A program made the translations under genes and the position numbers. Of a DNA stretch of 64,000 nucleotides, positions 54,633-62,940 are shown in pieces. The notes below the pieces were generated by a model. It had not been told where the DNA came from and made no database searches. It worked only from the letters and a program-made list of their open reading frames with translations. Positions within the stretch are counted from its first letter, which is position 1, and each line of letters opens with the position of its first letter. Source of the DNA: Natrialba magadii ATCC 43099 (lineage in GTDB: Archaea > Halobacteriota > Halobacteria > Halobacteriales > Natrialbaceae); NCBI RefSeq assembly GCF_000025625.1, contig NC_013922.1, forward strand, positions 2,418,001-2,482,000. Reading direction: 5' to 3'.

Positions 54633-55323
54633 TATTGTCGGACAAAAGTCAGTGAACACTCGATCGCGTCTCGCAGATCATTGCTAGCGTGACTCATCCC
54701 GGCCAGTCCGTTCAGGCGTCCTCGTTGTTCTCGTCGTCACCTTCGTACTCGTCGATGTCGTCGTCAGAGAGCCAGCGGAGGATTTCAGACCGTTCGCTGT
54801 GTAGCAGTCCTCAATGGCGATGTGAGAAAGAAGGAGGTAAAAGTCAACCCTCTCGAGTCACACCATCATCAGTCCAGAACCGCCAAGACTCGATGATTGA
54901 GGGTGTCAGAATTACCGGATACTTATGTCGATCTGAACACAGGGTTCGATTGTGGATGACATCGGGACGAGGATCGCTAAATTATTAGTTATCCGAGAGG
55001 ATTCTGGCCTGAAATCCCATAAAACGGTTTGTTCCTTCGAATAGCCATATGTGATCTAGTGGTTTGTAGGAATCTACCTTCCGAACCTGCAGCGATAGGG
55101 AAGCAGATTTACCCTGTCGTATTGAGAATCGTTCATAGATCGAGCACTCCTTGAAACCCTCTAATGGAGTGTTCCCACTCGTTTCTGAACGAATACCCAC
55201 ACACGAGAACAATTCATTCACTGCCTGATCTGTTCCTGTGGTCGATGATGCGTGGTGGTCGTGGAGAAATGGCCTTCTCCAAAGCCCTATCCCCAATTCT
55301 TCCGTCTCTCGATACGAACTACC
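54633..55323. other. Gene-poor spacer with gene fragments
   Basis: These 691 bases precede the second citrate-synthase gene. The left part has the C-terminal fragment listed at 54712. Around 54950-55050 the plus strand reads DDIGTRIAKLLVIREDSG before a stop, another possible scrap. A minus-strand frame (54985-55344) stays open but overlaps the next gene start and has no recognisable domain. The region looks like decayed accessory DNA. Confidence 0.4.
54712..54810 (-). pseudogene. C-terminal fragment of an unidentified protein
   Basis: The minus strand reads GLLHSERSEILRWLSDDD then IDEYEGDDENNEDA and a TGA, with a TGA also directly upstream. The acidic tail and the helical SEILRWL segment look like a true haloarchaeal protein end. 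No N-terminal part remains. Confidence 0.35.
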
Positions 55324-56457
55324 ATGGGTAACCAAGAGCTCCACCGAGGGTTAGACGGTATCGCCGTCGCGGAAACACGGCTCAGTACGATCGATGGCGA
55401 GGCTGGTGAACTCAGTATCGGGGGATACCCTGTTGCAGAACTCGCCAAGAACGCAATCTACGAGGAAAGTGTGTTCCTGTTGTTCAACAACCGGCTTCCG
55501 ACGAAATCGGAACTCGAGTCGTTCTGCACAGAACTCGCTGGCTACCGGAGCATTTCCACGGAAGTCAGACAGGTGCTTCGACAAGCGGCACGAGAGAACG
55601 CGGACCCGATGGATGCGCTTCGAATGGGAGTAGCCGCAGCCAATCTCGGCGTCGACGTGACGGAACCGACGGAGCTCGCCAAGCGACTGGTAAGTGTAAT
55701 CCCAACTATCGTCACGACCTATTGGCGATATCGCTCGGGCAAAGAGCCGGTCGATCCACGCGACGACCTCGGCCATACCGCGAACTACCTCTACATGCTG
55801 TCCGGCGAAGAGCCCGACCCCGCAGCCGTGAGAGGGCTCGAAACCTACCTCAATACGGTTGTTGACCACGGACTGAACGCATCCACCTTCGTCGCTCGGT
55901 CTATCACGTCATCCGATTCAGATCTCGTTTCTGCAGTAACGGGTGCAGTAGGATCACTGAAGGGGTCGCTTCACGGTGGAGCGCCTGGGCCGGTTTTGGA
56001 GATGCTCCTCACAGCAGACGACTCTGGCGACCCGGAGGGGTATGTACAGGAGAAACTCGATTCCGGTGAGCGGCTTATGGGATTTGGACACCGAGTGTAT
56101 CAGACGCGCGATCCACGTGCCGAGGTCCTCTCCCACGCCGCTGAACGGTTCTATTCTGGATCGGACGACAGAGCGTTCTTCGAATTTGTCGAAGAATTCG
56201 AAGAAACCGCGGTCAACCGACTGGCCGACCACAGGCCTGACCGAAACCTCGAAACAAACGTTGAGTTCTACACGGCTGTGCTCCTGCATGGAGTTGACAT
56301 TCCACAGGAGTTGTTTACGACCACCTTCGCCATGTCACGAGTCGGTGGTTGGACAGCCCACTGCCTCGAGCAGTTAGCAGATAACAAAATAATTCGCCCT
56401 CTGTCCATCTATACTGGTGACCGTGACCGATCGTGGACTCCAGTCGACAGCCGCTAG
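55324..56457 (+). CDS. Citrate-synthase-like enzyme with Asp-to-Glu change at the catalytic site
   Basis: This is a 377-residue type II citrate/2-methylcitrate synthase homologue. It aligns without a single gap with residues 1-375 of the fusion protein at 50231. Conserved: His182 (DHGLNASTF), His217 (GSLHGGA), His256 (GFGHRVYQ), Arg265, Arg339 and Arg358. Residue 314, the catalytic Asp of the NVDFYS motif in other citrate synthases, is Glu (NVEFY). It may have lower or altered activity. The ATG at 55324 is set by this alignment. A decayed palindromic repeat begins at its stop. Confidence 0.85.
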   Translation: MGNQELHRGLDGIAVAETRLSTIDGEAGELSIGGYPVAELAKNAIYEESVFLLFNNRLPTKSELESFCTELAGYRSISTEVRQVLRQAARENADPMDALRMGVAAANLGVDVTEPTELAKRLVSVIPTIVTTYWRYRSGKEPVDPRDDLGHTANYLYMLSGEEPDPAAVRGLETYLNTVVDHGLNASTFVARSITSSDSDLVSAVTGAVGSLKGSLHGGAPGPVLEMLLTADDSGDPEGYVQEKLDSGERLMGFGHRVYQTRDPRAEVLSHAAERFYSGSDDRAFFEFVEEFEETAVNRLADHRPDRNLETNVEFYTAVLLHGVDIPQELFTTTFAMSRVGGWTAHCLEQLADNKIIRPLSIYTGDRDRSWTPVDSR

Positions 56458-56540
56458 CGATAGTAGCCACCGCAAATCACTGCACAGTAGATCGAACGAC
56501 GCCTGTGCGATCAGTGTACAATTAGCTCTACCCAGTTCTA
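56457..56540. mobile_element. Decayed copy of the palindromic repeat (copy 3)
   Basis: GATAGTAGCCACCGCAAATC, TGCACA and GCGATCAGTGTACA match the copy at 51719 in the same order and orientation. The right end (GTTCTAC) is worn down. It follows directly on the stop of the second citrate-synthase gene, as copy 2 follows the first. Confidence 0.65.
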
Positions 56541-56843
56541 CAATTCCATCTCGATCGATGGGAAACGACATGCTCCCAAAGATGGGCGATTGTTCTCGTT
56601 CCTACGCTGCTGAAACTCAGAACCAGTGCATACTCCGTAACTCTGATCTGACGACCCTCAACGAGTTCACTCGACCCTGGGTTTTGTATATCAATATACT
56701 GTTTACAACACCAGCACGCCGAACCGATGACAGAACGGAGCAGTCTCACACGGCAACAGAGGGACTACCCGATACGAACACAACAGGGCGAAAATCAGGC
56801 AGATCGTCACACGAAAATCCGAGAAACCGATTGAATCCGCAGT
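56541..56843. other. Intergenic region, no gene supported
   Basis: About 300 bases between the repeat and the cupredoxin gene. A 35-codon plus-strand frame (MTERSSLTRQQRDYPIRTQQ, from about 56727) is polar and unrecognised; I do not support it as a gene. Confidence 0.35.
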
Positions 56844-57284
56844 CTACTCGCGGACGACAACTGTCCCGATCATGTTGCCCTCGACGTGTGGCTCGCAAAT
56901 GTAGGTGTACTCACCGGGAACCTCGAACGTGTGCTCGTACGTTTCCCGCGTTCCAAGCCGGCCACCGCGGTACTCGTGCCAGGCATCGCGAGCAGTTTGT
57001 TCGTCTTCATAATCGCCGGTGGCGAAGTACGCTGCGTCCTCTGGAATGCTGTTCTCGAGGGCCGTCACGGTGTGGTCTGCACCGCTCGTGTTCTTCCAGA
57101 CGACCGTCTCGCCGACGGTTGTCTCGTACTCAACCGGAACGAACGCGTTGCGAGTCATCCCGATATCGCACTCGTCACCGCTGCAGGGTTCCTCGTCGTC
57201 GAAAACGCTCATGACCGAACTACAGCCGGCGAGGCTGGCCGAGAGGGAGGTGCCGACAGCGGCGAGGTAGACGCGCCGGTTCAT
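56844..57284 (-). CDS. Halocyanin/plastocyanin-like copper lipoprotein
   Basis: This is a 146-residue Tat lipoprotein (NRRVYLAAVGTSLSASLAGC, lipid Cys at about 21) with a cupredoxin fold. Type 1 copper ligands are His in GADHTVTAL and the C-terminal set Cys-x2-His and Met in YTYICEPHVEGNMIGTVVV. It probably carries electrons at the outer membrane face. The ATG at 57284 is chosen to start with the signal; the frame continues upstream only as a shadow of pssA. Confidence 0.88.
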   Translation of the reverse strand: MNRRVYLAAVGTSLSASLAGCSSVMSVFDDEEPCSGDECDIGMTRNAFVPVEYETTVGETVVWKNTSGADHTVTALENSIPEDAAYFATGDYEDEQTARDAWHEYRGGRLGTRETYEHTFEVPGEYTYICEPHVEGNMIGTVVVRE

Positions 57285-57473
57285 ACCCCACCCTTGGGAG
57301 AGTCGCGGTATAACCGCCCCGGTTCGGCGGCCCGGTTCGACGTCTGAACCACCGAAAACGGCCACCACAGGGCCGAACATCATCGCCCCTGAAATTCGAC
57401 CAGTCACTACCAGAAACACAAGGGCCGTCGAGAAACGAAAACACGTAAGGTACGCGCCCGCCGACTCGGCGAT

Positions 57474-58205
57474 ATGCTTCCCCGGTTCGTCGGGCGACTC
57501 GGCATCGCCGACGCGGTGACGATCGCCAATGCCGCCCTGGGGTTCGTCGCCGTCGTCGTCGCCTTCGTCGACATCAACCTCGCCGCCCGACTCATCCTGC
57601 TCGCCGCCGTCGCGGACGGACTCGACGGACTCCTGGCCCGACGGTACGGCGGCACCGACGCTGGTCCCTACCTCGACTCGCTCGCAGATGTCGCCTCCTT
57701 CGCCGTCGCCCCCGCAGCCCTCGCGTTCGTCGTCGTCACCGACGGCCTCGGTATCCCACTCGAGTCCGTCTCCGCTGAATTGCTCCTCGTGTCGGCGATC
57801 TGTGCGCTGTTCGTCGCGATGGCAGTCGCTCGGCTCGGCATGTACACGGCCTACGACACCGCCGACGACTACACAGAGGGCGTCCAGACGACGCTCGCGG
57901 CGACCGTCATCGGTGCTGCCATCCTCGCGGGCGTCGCAGACCCCTGGCTCGTCCTCGCGGTTACGGGTGCGTTCTGTTACCTGATGGTCTCGCGCATCCC
58001 CTACCCGGACCTTCTCGCCCGCGATGCTGGAATCATGGGCGTCATCCACGTCCTCGCAATCCTCATTCCGAACTTCGCCGGCCGCACGTTCCCGTACGCG
58101 CTCCTGACGCTTGGAATCGCTTACATGACACTCAGTCCGTGGTTCTACTGGCGCGACCGCGAAGACGCCGGCTCCCAGACGACGACCACGCATGGAAACG
58201 CTTAG
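57474..58205 (+). CDS. pssA: CDP-alcohol phosphatidyltransferase (archaetidylserine synthase type)
   Basis: This is a 243-residue membrane enzyme with about seven hydrophobic segments. The CDP-alcohol motif is DGLLARRYGGTDAGPYLDSL followed by AD, with the first Asp pair and the LDSLADVASF ending typical of PssA-like enzymes. The gap between AR and G is one residue shorter than the usual eight. It should transfer serine (or a similar alcohol) to CDP-archaeol, giving archaetidylserine. The start MLPRFVGRLGIADAVT fits homologues. It is divergent from the cupredoxin gene. Confidence 0.82.
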   Translation: MLPRFVGRLGIADAVTIANAALGFVAVVVAFVDINLAARLILLAAVADGLDGLLARRYGGTDAGPYLDSLADVASFAVAPAALAFVVVTDGLGIPLESVSAELLLVSAICALFVAMAVARLGMYTAYDTADDYTEGVQTTLAATVIGAAILAGVADPWLVLAVTGAFCYLMVSRIPYPDLLARDAGIMGVIHVLAILIPNFAGRTFPYALLTLGIAYMTLSPWFYWRDREDAGSQTTTTHGNA

Positions 58206-58280
58206 GACGCTCCTGACACGACCGTAGCGTATGAACAGTGGTACGTCTCGGCGTCGTCCCGCCCCAGGGACGGTGGGAGT

Positions 58281-59675
58281 ATGAGCGACGACGAACCGCA
58301 GGACGGAGACGGCGTACAGGAACCAGAGCCAGAACCAGAGCAATCCGCCGACTTAGACGCCATCGAAGCCGATCTCGAGACATTCGCAACAGACATCGAG
58401 GCACTCGAGAACGACCTCGAGGAAGCGGAGACCGAAGACGACCTTGACGTCGTCGAAGCCGACCTCGACGAATTCCGGACCGAACTCGAGTCCGTCGAAA
58501 TTCCGGACCCACCTGAGACGGACGAGGAGGACGAAGACGACGAGGACGACGAACCCGCGCGCGAGGAGGAACTGCAGGACACTTACGACGACATCGAGAG
58601 TGACCTTTCGGATCTCGAGTCCGACCTGGAAGACCAGCGCGGTCCCTACGGCGAGGATGTCGTCAGCGAAATCGACGGCGTCAGCGGAACGATTACGGGC
58701 ACCCGCTGGACGTTTGAAGGCGACGAAGAACTGATCGAGGCGACCGACGCCTTCCTCGCGGACGTGAACGGCCTGCTCGGTACCAGTCTCGAACTCCCGT
58801 CCGGCCTCGAACCCGCAAGCGGTGCCGAACTGGGCGAGAAGGGCGACGAAGAGGGCAACGTCCCCGAAAAGCTGGACGAAGCCCTCGACGAGGCGACTGC
58901 AGCCGTCGAGAACGCCGACCTCGATGCGGACGACGATGCGGAGACGATCGCCGGCCTCCTCGAGGCGACCGACGACTTCGAGAGCGAGGTCGACGACGCC
59001 ACCGAGTGGACCGATCTCGAAGTCCGCGAACAGCTCCGCCGCGAGGGCTTTTATGACGTGCTCGACCACATCAAGGACTTCCCGCCGGAGTGGCACGCCC
59101 TCAAGGTCCACGAGAAGCGCGGTAACGTCGAGCAGATCCTGCTCGCCTACGACAGCCTCGACTCCGACTTCATGGAGAAACACTGCCTCGAGGCGCTCGA
59201 ACGCATGGGTCCCGAGGAGGCAATCGACACGATGGTCCAGAAGGCCGGCCGGCGTGATGAACACGCGATCAGCATCCTCGGCAAGATCGGCGTCGCAAGC
59301 GACGAGGTCGTCGACGCGCTGGTCGACTACGTCGACTCGAACCCGGCACTTCAGAAGCCATCCTTCCGTGCACTCGGCGAACTGGGTGCCGAGGACGCAG
59401 TCGAGCCCCTCGCCCAACAGCTTGCCGCCGACGACGCAGACGTCCGTAGCTGGGCGGCCCGCGCACTCGGGATGATCGGTGACACCCGCACAATCGACCC
59501 GCTTGCAGACGTGCTCGCAGACGACGAGGAAGACCGCGTTCGCGCGAGCGCCGCCTGGGCGCTCAACCAGATCGGCACGGCCGATGCACTCGAGATCGTC
59601 GCCGAGTACGACGACGACCGAGCGTATCTCGTGCAAGCCGAAGCCGAGAACGCGGATCTCGAGCCTGTCGCCTGA
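58281..59675 (+). CDS. HEAT-repeat protein with acidic coiled-coil N-terminus
   Basis: This is a 464-residue, very acidic protein. Residues about 25-130 are predicted coiled coil with many Glu and Asp (LDAIEADLETFATDIEALEN). Residues about 290-460 contain HEAT/PBS-type repeats (ALGELGAEDAVEPLAQQLAA, ARALGMIGDTRTIDPLADVL, AAWALNQIGTADALEIVAEY). It is probably a scaffold for protein binding in the cytoplasm. It starts 76 bases after pssA in the same direction. Confidence 0.78.
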   Translation: MSDDEPQDGDGVQEPEPEPEQSADLDAIEADLETFATDIEALENDLEEAETEDDLDVVEADLDEFRTELESVEIPDPPETDEEDEDDEDDEPAREEELQDTYDDIESDLSDLESDLEDQRGPYGEDVVSEIDGVSGTITGTRWTFEGDEELIEATDAFLADVNGLLGTSLELPSGLEPASGAELGEKGDEEGNVPEKLDEALDEATAAVENADLDADDDAETIAGLLEATDDFESEVDDATEWTDLEVREQLRREGFYDVLDHIKDFPPEWHALKVHEKRGNVEQILLAYDSLDSDFMEKHCLEALERMGPEEAIDTMVQKAGRRDEHAISILGKIGVASDEVVDALVDYVDSNPALQKPSFRALGELGAEDAVEPLAQQLAADDADVRSWAARALGMIGDTRTIDPLADVLADDEEDRVRASAAWALNQIGTADALEIVAEYDDDRAYLVQAEAENADLEPVA

Positions 59676-59840
59676 ACCGGTTGAGTACCTTCCCACCGCT
59701 TCTTTGTGACGCTGCGTCTGGGTGCCTGGTTTCTCGATTACGACTGGGTTTGCGTTTCGCACCTACTTCGCCCGACACTCGCCACTGTCCGCTTCCCTTC
59801 GTCCCGTAGTTTAAGTACGAATACGCATCCAGACTCCCTG

Positions 59841-61703
59841 ATGTCCGGCAGTTCGGGACGGGCAATCGCGCTCTGTGCACTCCTCGCGTGTAGTCTCCTC
59901 AGTGGACTCACTGTGGGTATCTGGGGCGTTGCTGCCGCGACGCCGTTGTCAGTGAGTTCGGCTGGCCCGTCCGGCTCTCCACCCATGTCCACGCCGGCTG
60001 ACAGCGTCACCTGCCCCGTTGACCACCGTTCGCCGACCACGCAGGACGCGACACAGCCTCGACTCGTCGAAGTCGCACCCAACCCGACCACCGACCAGAA
60101 CGTCGGCGAGTTCGTCGTCCTCGAGACGCCACCCAAAACCCACGTCGGGAACTGGACGCTCACCGACGGCCACACGACTGCACCGCTGCCCAACGAGACC
60201 GTTTCGGGGCGTACCGCGCTGAGTACGGCCCCGAACGCGACGACAGACCTGACCGACGACCCCGTCATCGAACTCGAGGGCTCGATTCGGTTCGCTGCTG
60301 ACGGCGACGTACTCGAGTTACGGAACGGATCGACCACAGTCGACACCGTCGAGTACGACCGCGCCCCGCTGGCACAGCGGTGGTATCGGGGGTCGACGGC
60401 GGACAGCGACACCGACATCGCTGCCGACGCCAACGCCAGCGTCACCGCTGGTACCGCCGACAGCACCGAACCCGCCGACACCAACGGCCAGTGGTGGCCC
60501 CACGACGCAACCTGCGTCCCACCGACCAACAGCAAGGTGTCGACCGCCACCGCGTTCGTCCTTCCTGACGAGCCTGCCGTCCCACTCGAGACGATCCGAT
60601 CCGCTGAGGACCGACTCCTGCTCGCCGGCTACACGATCACGTCCAGCGAAATCGCGGACGAACTCGTCGCCGCAGCCGAGCGCGGCGTCGAGGTGGCCGT
60701 CCTGATCGAAGCCAGCCCCGTCGGCGGCACGCCGGCCGCGAGCGAGCCGGTACTCGAGTCGCTCCTCGAAAGCGACGTCGACGTTGGCGCAACTGGTGGC
60801 GAGGGCGCACGCTACCGGTTCCATCACCCGAAGTATGCTGTCGCGGACGACACGGTGCTTGTGACGACCGAGAACTGGGGGCCGTCGGGCGTCGGTGGCG
60901 AATCGAGTCGCGGCTGGGGCGTGGTACTCGAGGACCCAACGCTCGCAGCCGAATTGGCGGACATTTTCGAGGCGGATTTCGACGGCTGGGACACCGTCTC
61001 CGGTGAGGCGTATCTGGCTGATACCTCGTTCGTCGAAGACGACGATGGTTTCGGTGCGGATGTCTCTCCATCGTACCCGACAGAACACGATGCGGAAGGG
61101 GTCTCGACGACGAGCGCTGAGTTACTGGTCGCGCCGGATAACGCCGAGCCCCGACTCCAGACGCTCATCGCCGACGCCGATGACGAGATTCTCCTCAAAC
61201 AGGCCAGCATCGATCCAAGCCTGTCCCTACTCGAGGAGACGGTCGACGCAGCGCGACGTGGTGTCGACGTTCGGATCCTGCTCGACTCGACGTGGTACCA
61301 CGAGGACGACAACGAGGCCCTGGCGGCGGATCTCGAGCAACTGGCAGAGACGGAGGAGTTACCGATCGACGTTCGACTGGTCGACGACACTGACCGGTTC
61401 GAGAAGATTCACGCCAAAGGCGTCGTCATCGACCGCGAGGTTGCCGTCGTCGGCAGCGCGAACTGGAACGAGAACGCCTTCGAGAACAATCGGGAGGTCA
61501 TGCTCGCTCTGCACGGCTCGGAGGCAGCAGCGTACTACGCAGCCGTCTTCGATACGGACTGGGAGGGAGACTCCTGGTCGCTCTCGCTGGGAACGGTCGT
61601 CATCGTACTGCTCGCGCTCGCGTTCGCAGCGCTCGTCGGTCGGCGATACATTCGGTTCGGTGACGAGACCGAGAGAGTGAAACCGGAGGAAAAATCACGG
61701 TAA
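59841..61703 (+). CDS. Membrane-anchored phospholipase D-like protein with lamin-tail-like domain
   Basis: This 620-residue protein has a signal peptide (about 5-35) and a C-terminal membrane helix (LGTVVIVLLALAFAALVG), so the body faces outside. Residues about 60-150 look like a lamin-tail domain (LVEVAPNPTTDQNVGEFVVL). Two HKD motifs follow: HHPKYAVADD with TTENW, and IHAKGVVIDREVAVVGSANW. Both keep H-x-K-x4-D, so a phosphodiesterase acting on phospholipid or nucleic acid is likely. The ATG at 59841 is chosen to begin with the signal. Confidence 0.82.
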   Translation: MSGSSGRAIALCALLACSLLSGLTVGIWGVAAATPLSVSSAGPSGSPPMSTPADSVTCPVDHRSPTTQDATQPRLVEVAPNPTTDQNVGEFVVLETPPKTHVGNWTLTDGHTTAPLPNETVSGRTALSTAPNATTDLTDDPVIELEGSIRFAADGDVLELRNGSTTVDTVEYDRAPLAQRWYRGSTADSDTDIAADANASVTAGTADSTEPADTNGQWWPHDATCVPPTNSKVSTATAFVLPDEPAVPLETIRSAEDRLLLAGYTITSSEIADELVAAAERGVEVAVLIEASPVGGTPAASEPVLESLLESDVDVGATGGEGARYRFHHPKYAVADDTVLVTTENWGPSGVGGESSRGWGVVLEDPTLAAELADIFEADFDGWDTVSGEAYLADTSFVEDDDGFGADVSPSYPTEHDAEGVSTTSAELLVAPDNAEPRLQTLIADADDEILLKQASIDPSLSLLEETVDAARRGVDVRILLDSTWYHEDDNEALAADLEQLAETEELPIDVRLVDDTDRFEKIHAKGVVIDREVAVVGSANWNENAFENNREVMLALHGSEAAAYYAAVFDTDWEGDSWSLSLGTVVIVLLALAFAALVGRRYIRFGDETERVKPEEKSR

Positions 61704-61761
61704 CGAGACCCGTTCGGTGACCGGTGGCGCTCTGGGCGTGAGACGGTCGAACTCCTGGCGT

Positions 61762-62199
61762 TCAATCACACTGCGTCCCAGTGCCGGGACTCTCGAGTCG
61801 CTCGCAGTGATCCAGTTCGGGATCGAAGCAGTCCGGACACTCGTCCGGCCGGTCGATGATCGTATCGAGACGGTCGGCGACCGTATCGTCGATGACGCTC
61901 TCCAACGCGCGTGCCTCGTCGCGGAACTCCTCGACCTCGAGGACGTTGGTGAGAAACCGCTCGATGATGCAGTAGGTCTGGAGCGCATCGTGGGCGCGCC
62001 CGAGCCCCTCGTCCGTGAGCGTGGCACCTTTGTACTTCTCGTGCTCAACGAGGCCCTGGTCTTCGAGTTTGCCGATCATTTCGTTGACGCTCGCCGGACT
62101 GACTTCGAGCAGGTCCGCGAGTGTGCCGGTCGAGGCTGGGCCCTCTTCAATCCGCTGTGCGAGATAGATCGCCTTGAGATATTGGTCTGCCGTGTTCAT
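61762..62199 (-). CDS. DtxR/IdeR-family metal-dependent regulator
   Basis: This is a 145-residue repressor. The winged helix (about 5-60, STGTLADLLEVSPASVNEMI) is followed by the dimerisation and metal-binding domain (CIIERFLTNVLEVEEFRDEA; late Cys/His/Glu residues CPDCFDPELDHCERLE). It probably senses iron or manganese. Neighbours are a ferritin-like protein and sufD, so iron homeostasis fits. It lacks the SH3-like third domain of bacterial DtxR. Confidence 0.88.
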   Translation of the reverse strand: MNTADQYLKAIYLAQRIEEGPASTGTLADLLEVSPASVNEMIGKLEDQGLVEHEKYKGATLTDEGLGRAHDALQTYCIIERFLTNVLEVEEFRDEARALESVIDDTVADRLDTIIDRPDECPDCFDPELDHCERLESPGTGTQCD

Positions 62200-62269
62200 T
62201 GCGTCCCTCCGTCACTGCTGGTTTCGGTCCGTCCACCGAAGCGGTTGGCGACGACCGTCCGTGCTCCGC

Positions 62270-62764
62270 TCATGCTCTGCGCTCCATGATTTCGGTTACC
62301 TCTTCGGCACCTTCCTTTTCCTCCTCACGAAGCGTTCTGAGCGTCTCGAGGAGGCGTTCGCGGTCGACTGCGAACTCGCTGTCCGAAGCTTCGATCGCCT
62401 CGATCAGATCGTCGTAGAACTTGTAGGCCGTCTCCTCGTTTGCGAGCTGGTCGTAGAGCACGCCATCCGTGTCCTCCGGCGGCCCGTACTGCGCGTCGAC
62501 CAGCGCGTTGATTTCCTCGTAGGGGACCGTCTCCGCATCGAGATCTGCGATCAGGTCTTCGAGGCGGTCACGGTGGTCGGCGGACTCCTCGGCGGCATCG
62601 ACGAGTAACGCACGTACCTCCTCGTCGACGGCATCCCGCTCTTCTGGCGGGAGCGTCTCGAGGTGGTGGGCGGCACGCGACTCGACGACCTCCTCCAGCA
62701 CGACCCCGATCTGGAGGAGTCGTGTGAGCTGCCGGTCGGTCGAGACACGCTGTCCCAGGCTCAT
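62270..62764 (-). CDS. Ferritin-like domain protein
   Basis: This is a 164-residue, all-helical protein. Glu and His residues are spaced as in rubrerythrin/ferritin-like diiron proteins (VVLEEVVESRAAHHLETLPP; AAEESADHRDRLEDLIADL; NEETAYKFYDDLIEAIE; EEEKEGAEEVTEIM). It probably binds iron or handles oxidants. It lies 70 bases before the DtxR-type gene on the same strand and may be co-transcribed with it. Confidence 0.75.
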   Translation of the reverse strand: MSLGQRVSTDRQLTRLLQIGVVLEEVVESRAAHHLETLPPEERDAVDEEVRALLVDAAEESADHRDRLEDLIADLDAETVPYEEINALVDAQYGPPEDTDGVLYDQLANEETAYKFYDDLIEAIEASDSEFAVDRERLLETLRTLREEEKEGAEEVTEIMERRA

Positions 62765-62940
62765 GCTACGGCGTCAGAGCCGCGGCTACTTAATCGTCCC
62801 TACTCCTCGCCACCTTCTCTTTTCTCCCCCGAACAACCCACTACTGCCACCGCTGGCACTGGTTGCTGGCGACACGAGAATTAGTCGGTGAGAGTACAGA
62901 GACAGCACGAGCGAAAAAACCGAACCGTCGCCCGCAGTCG

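Noticed and set aside
54985-55344. 119-codon minus-strand frame before the second citrate-synthase gene
   Set aside because: It overlaps that gene's start, has no recognisable domain and lies in a region rich in gene scraps.
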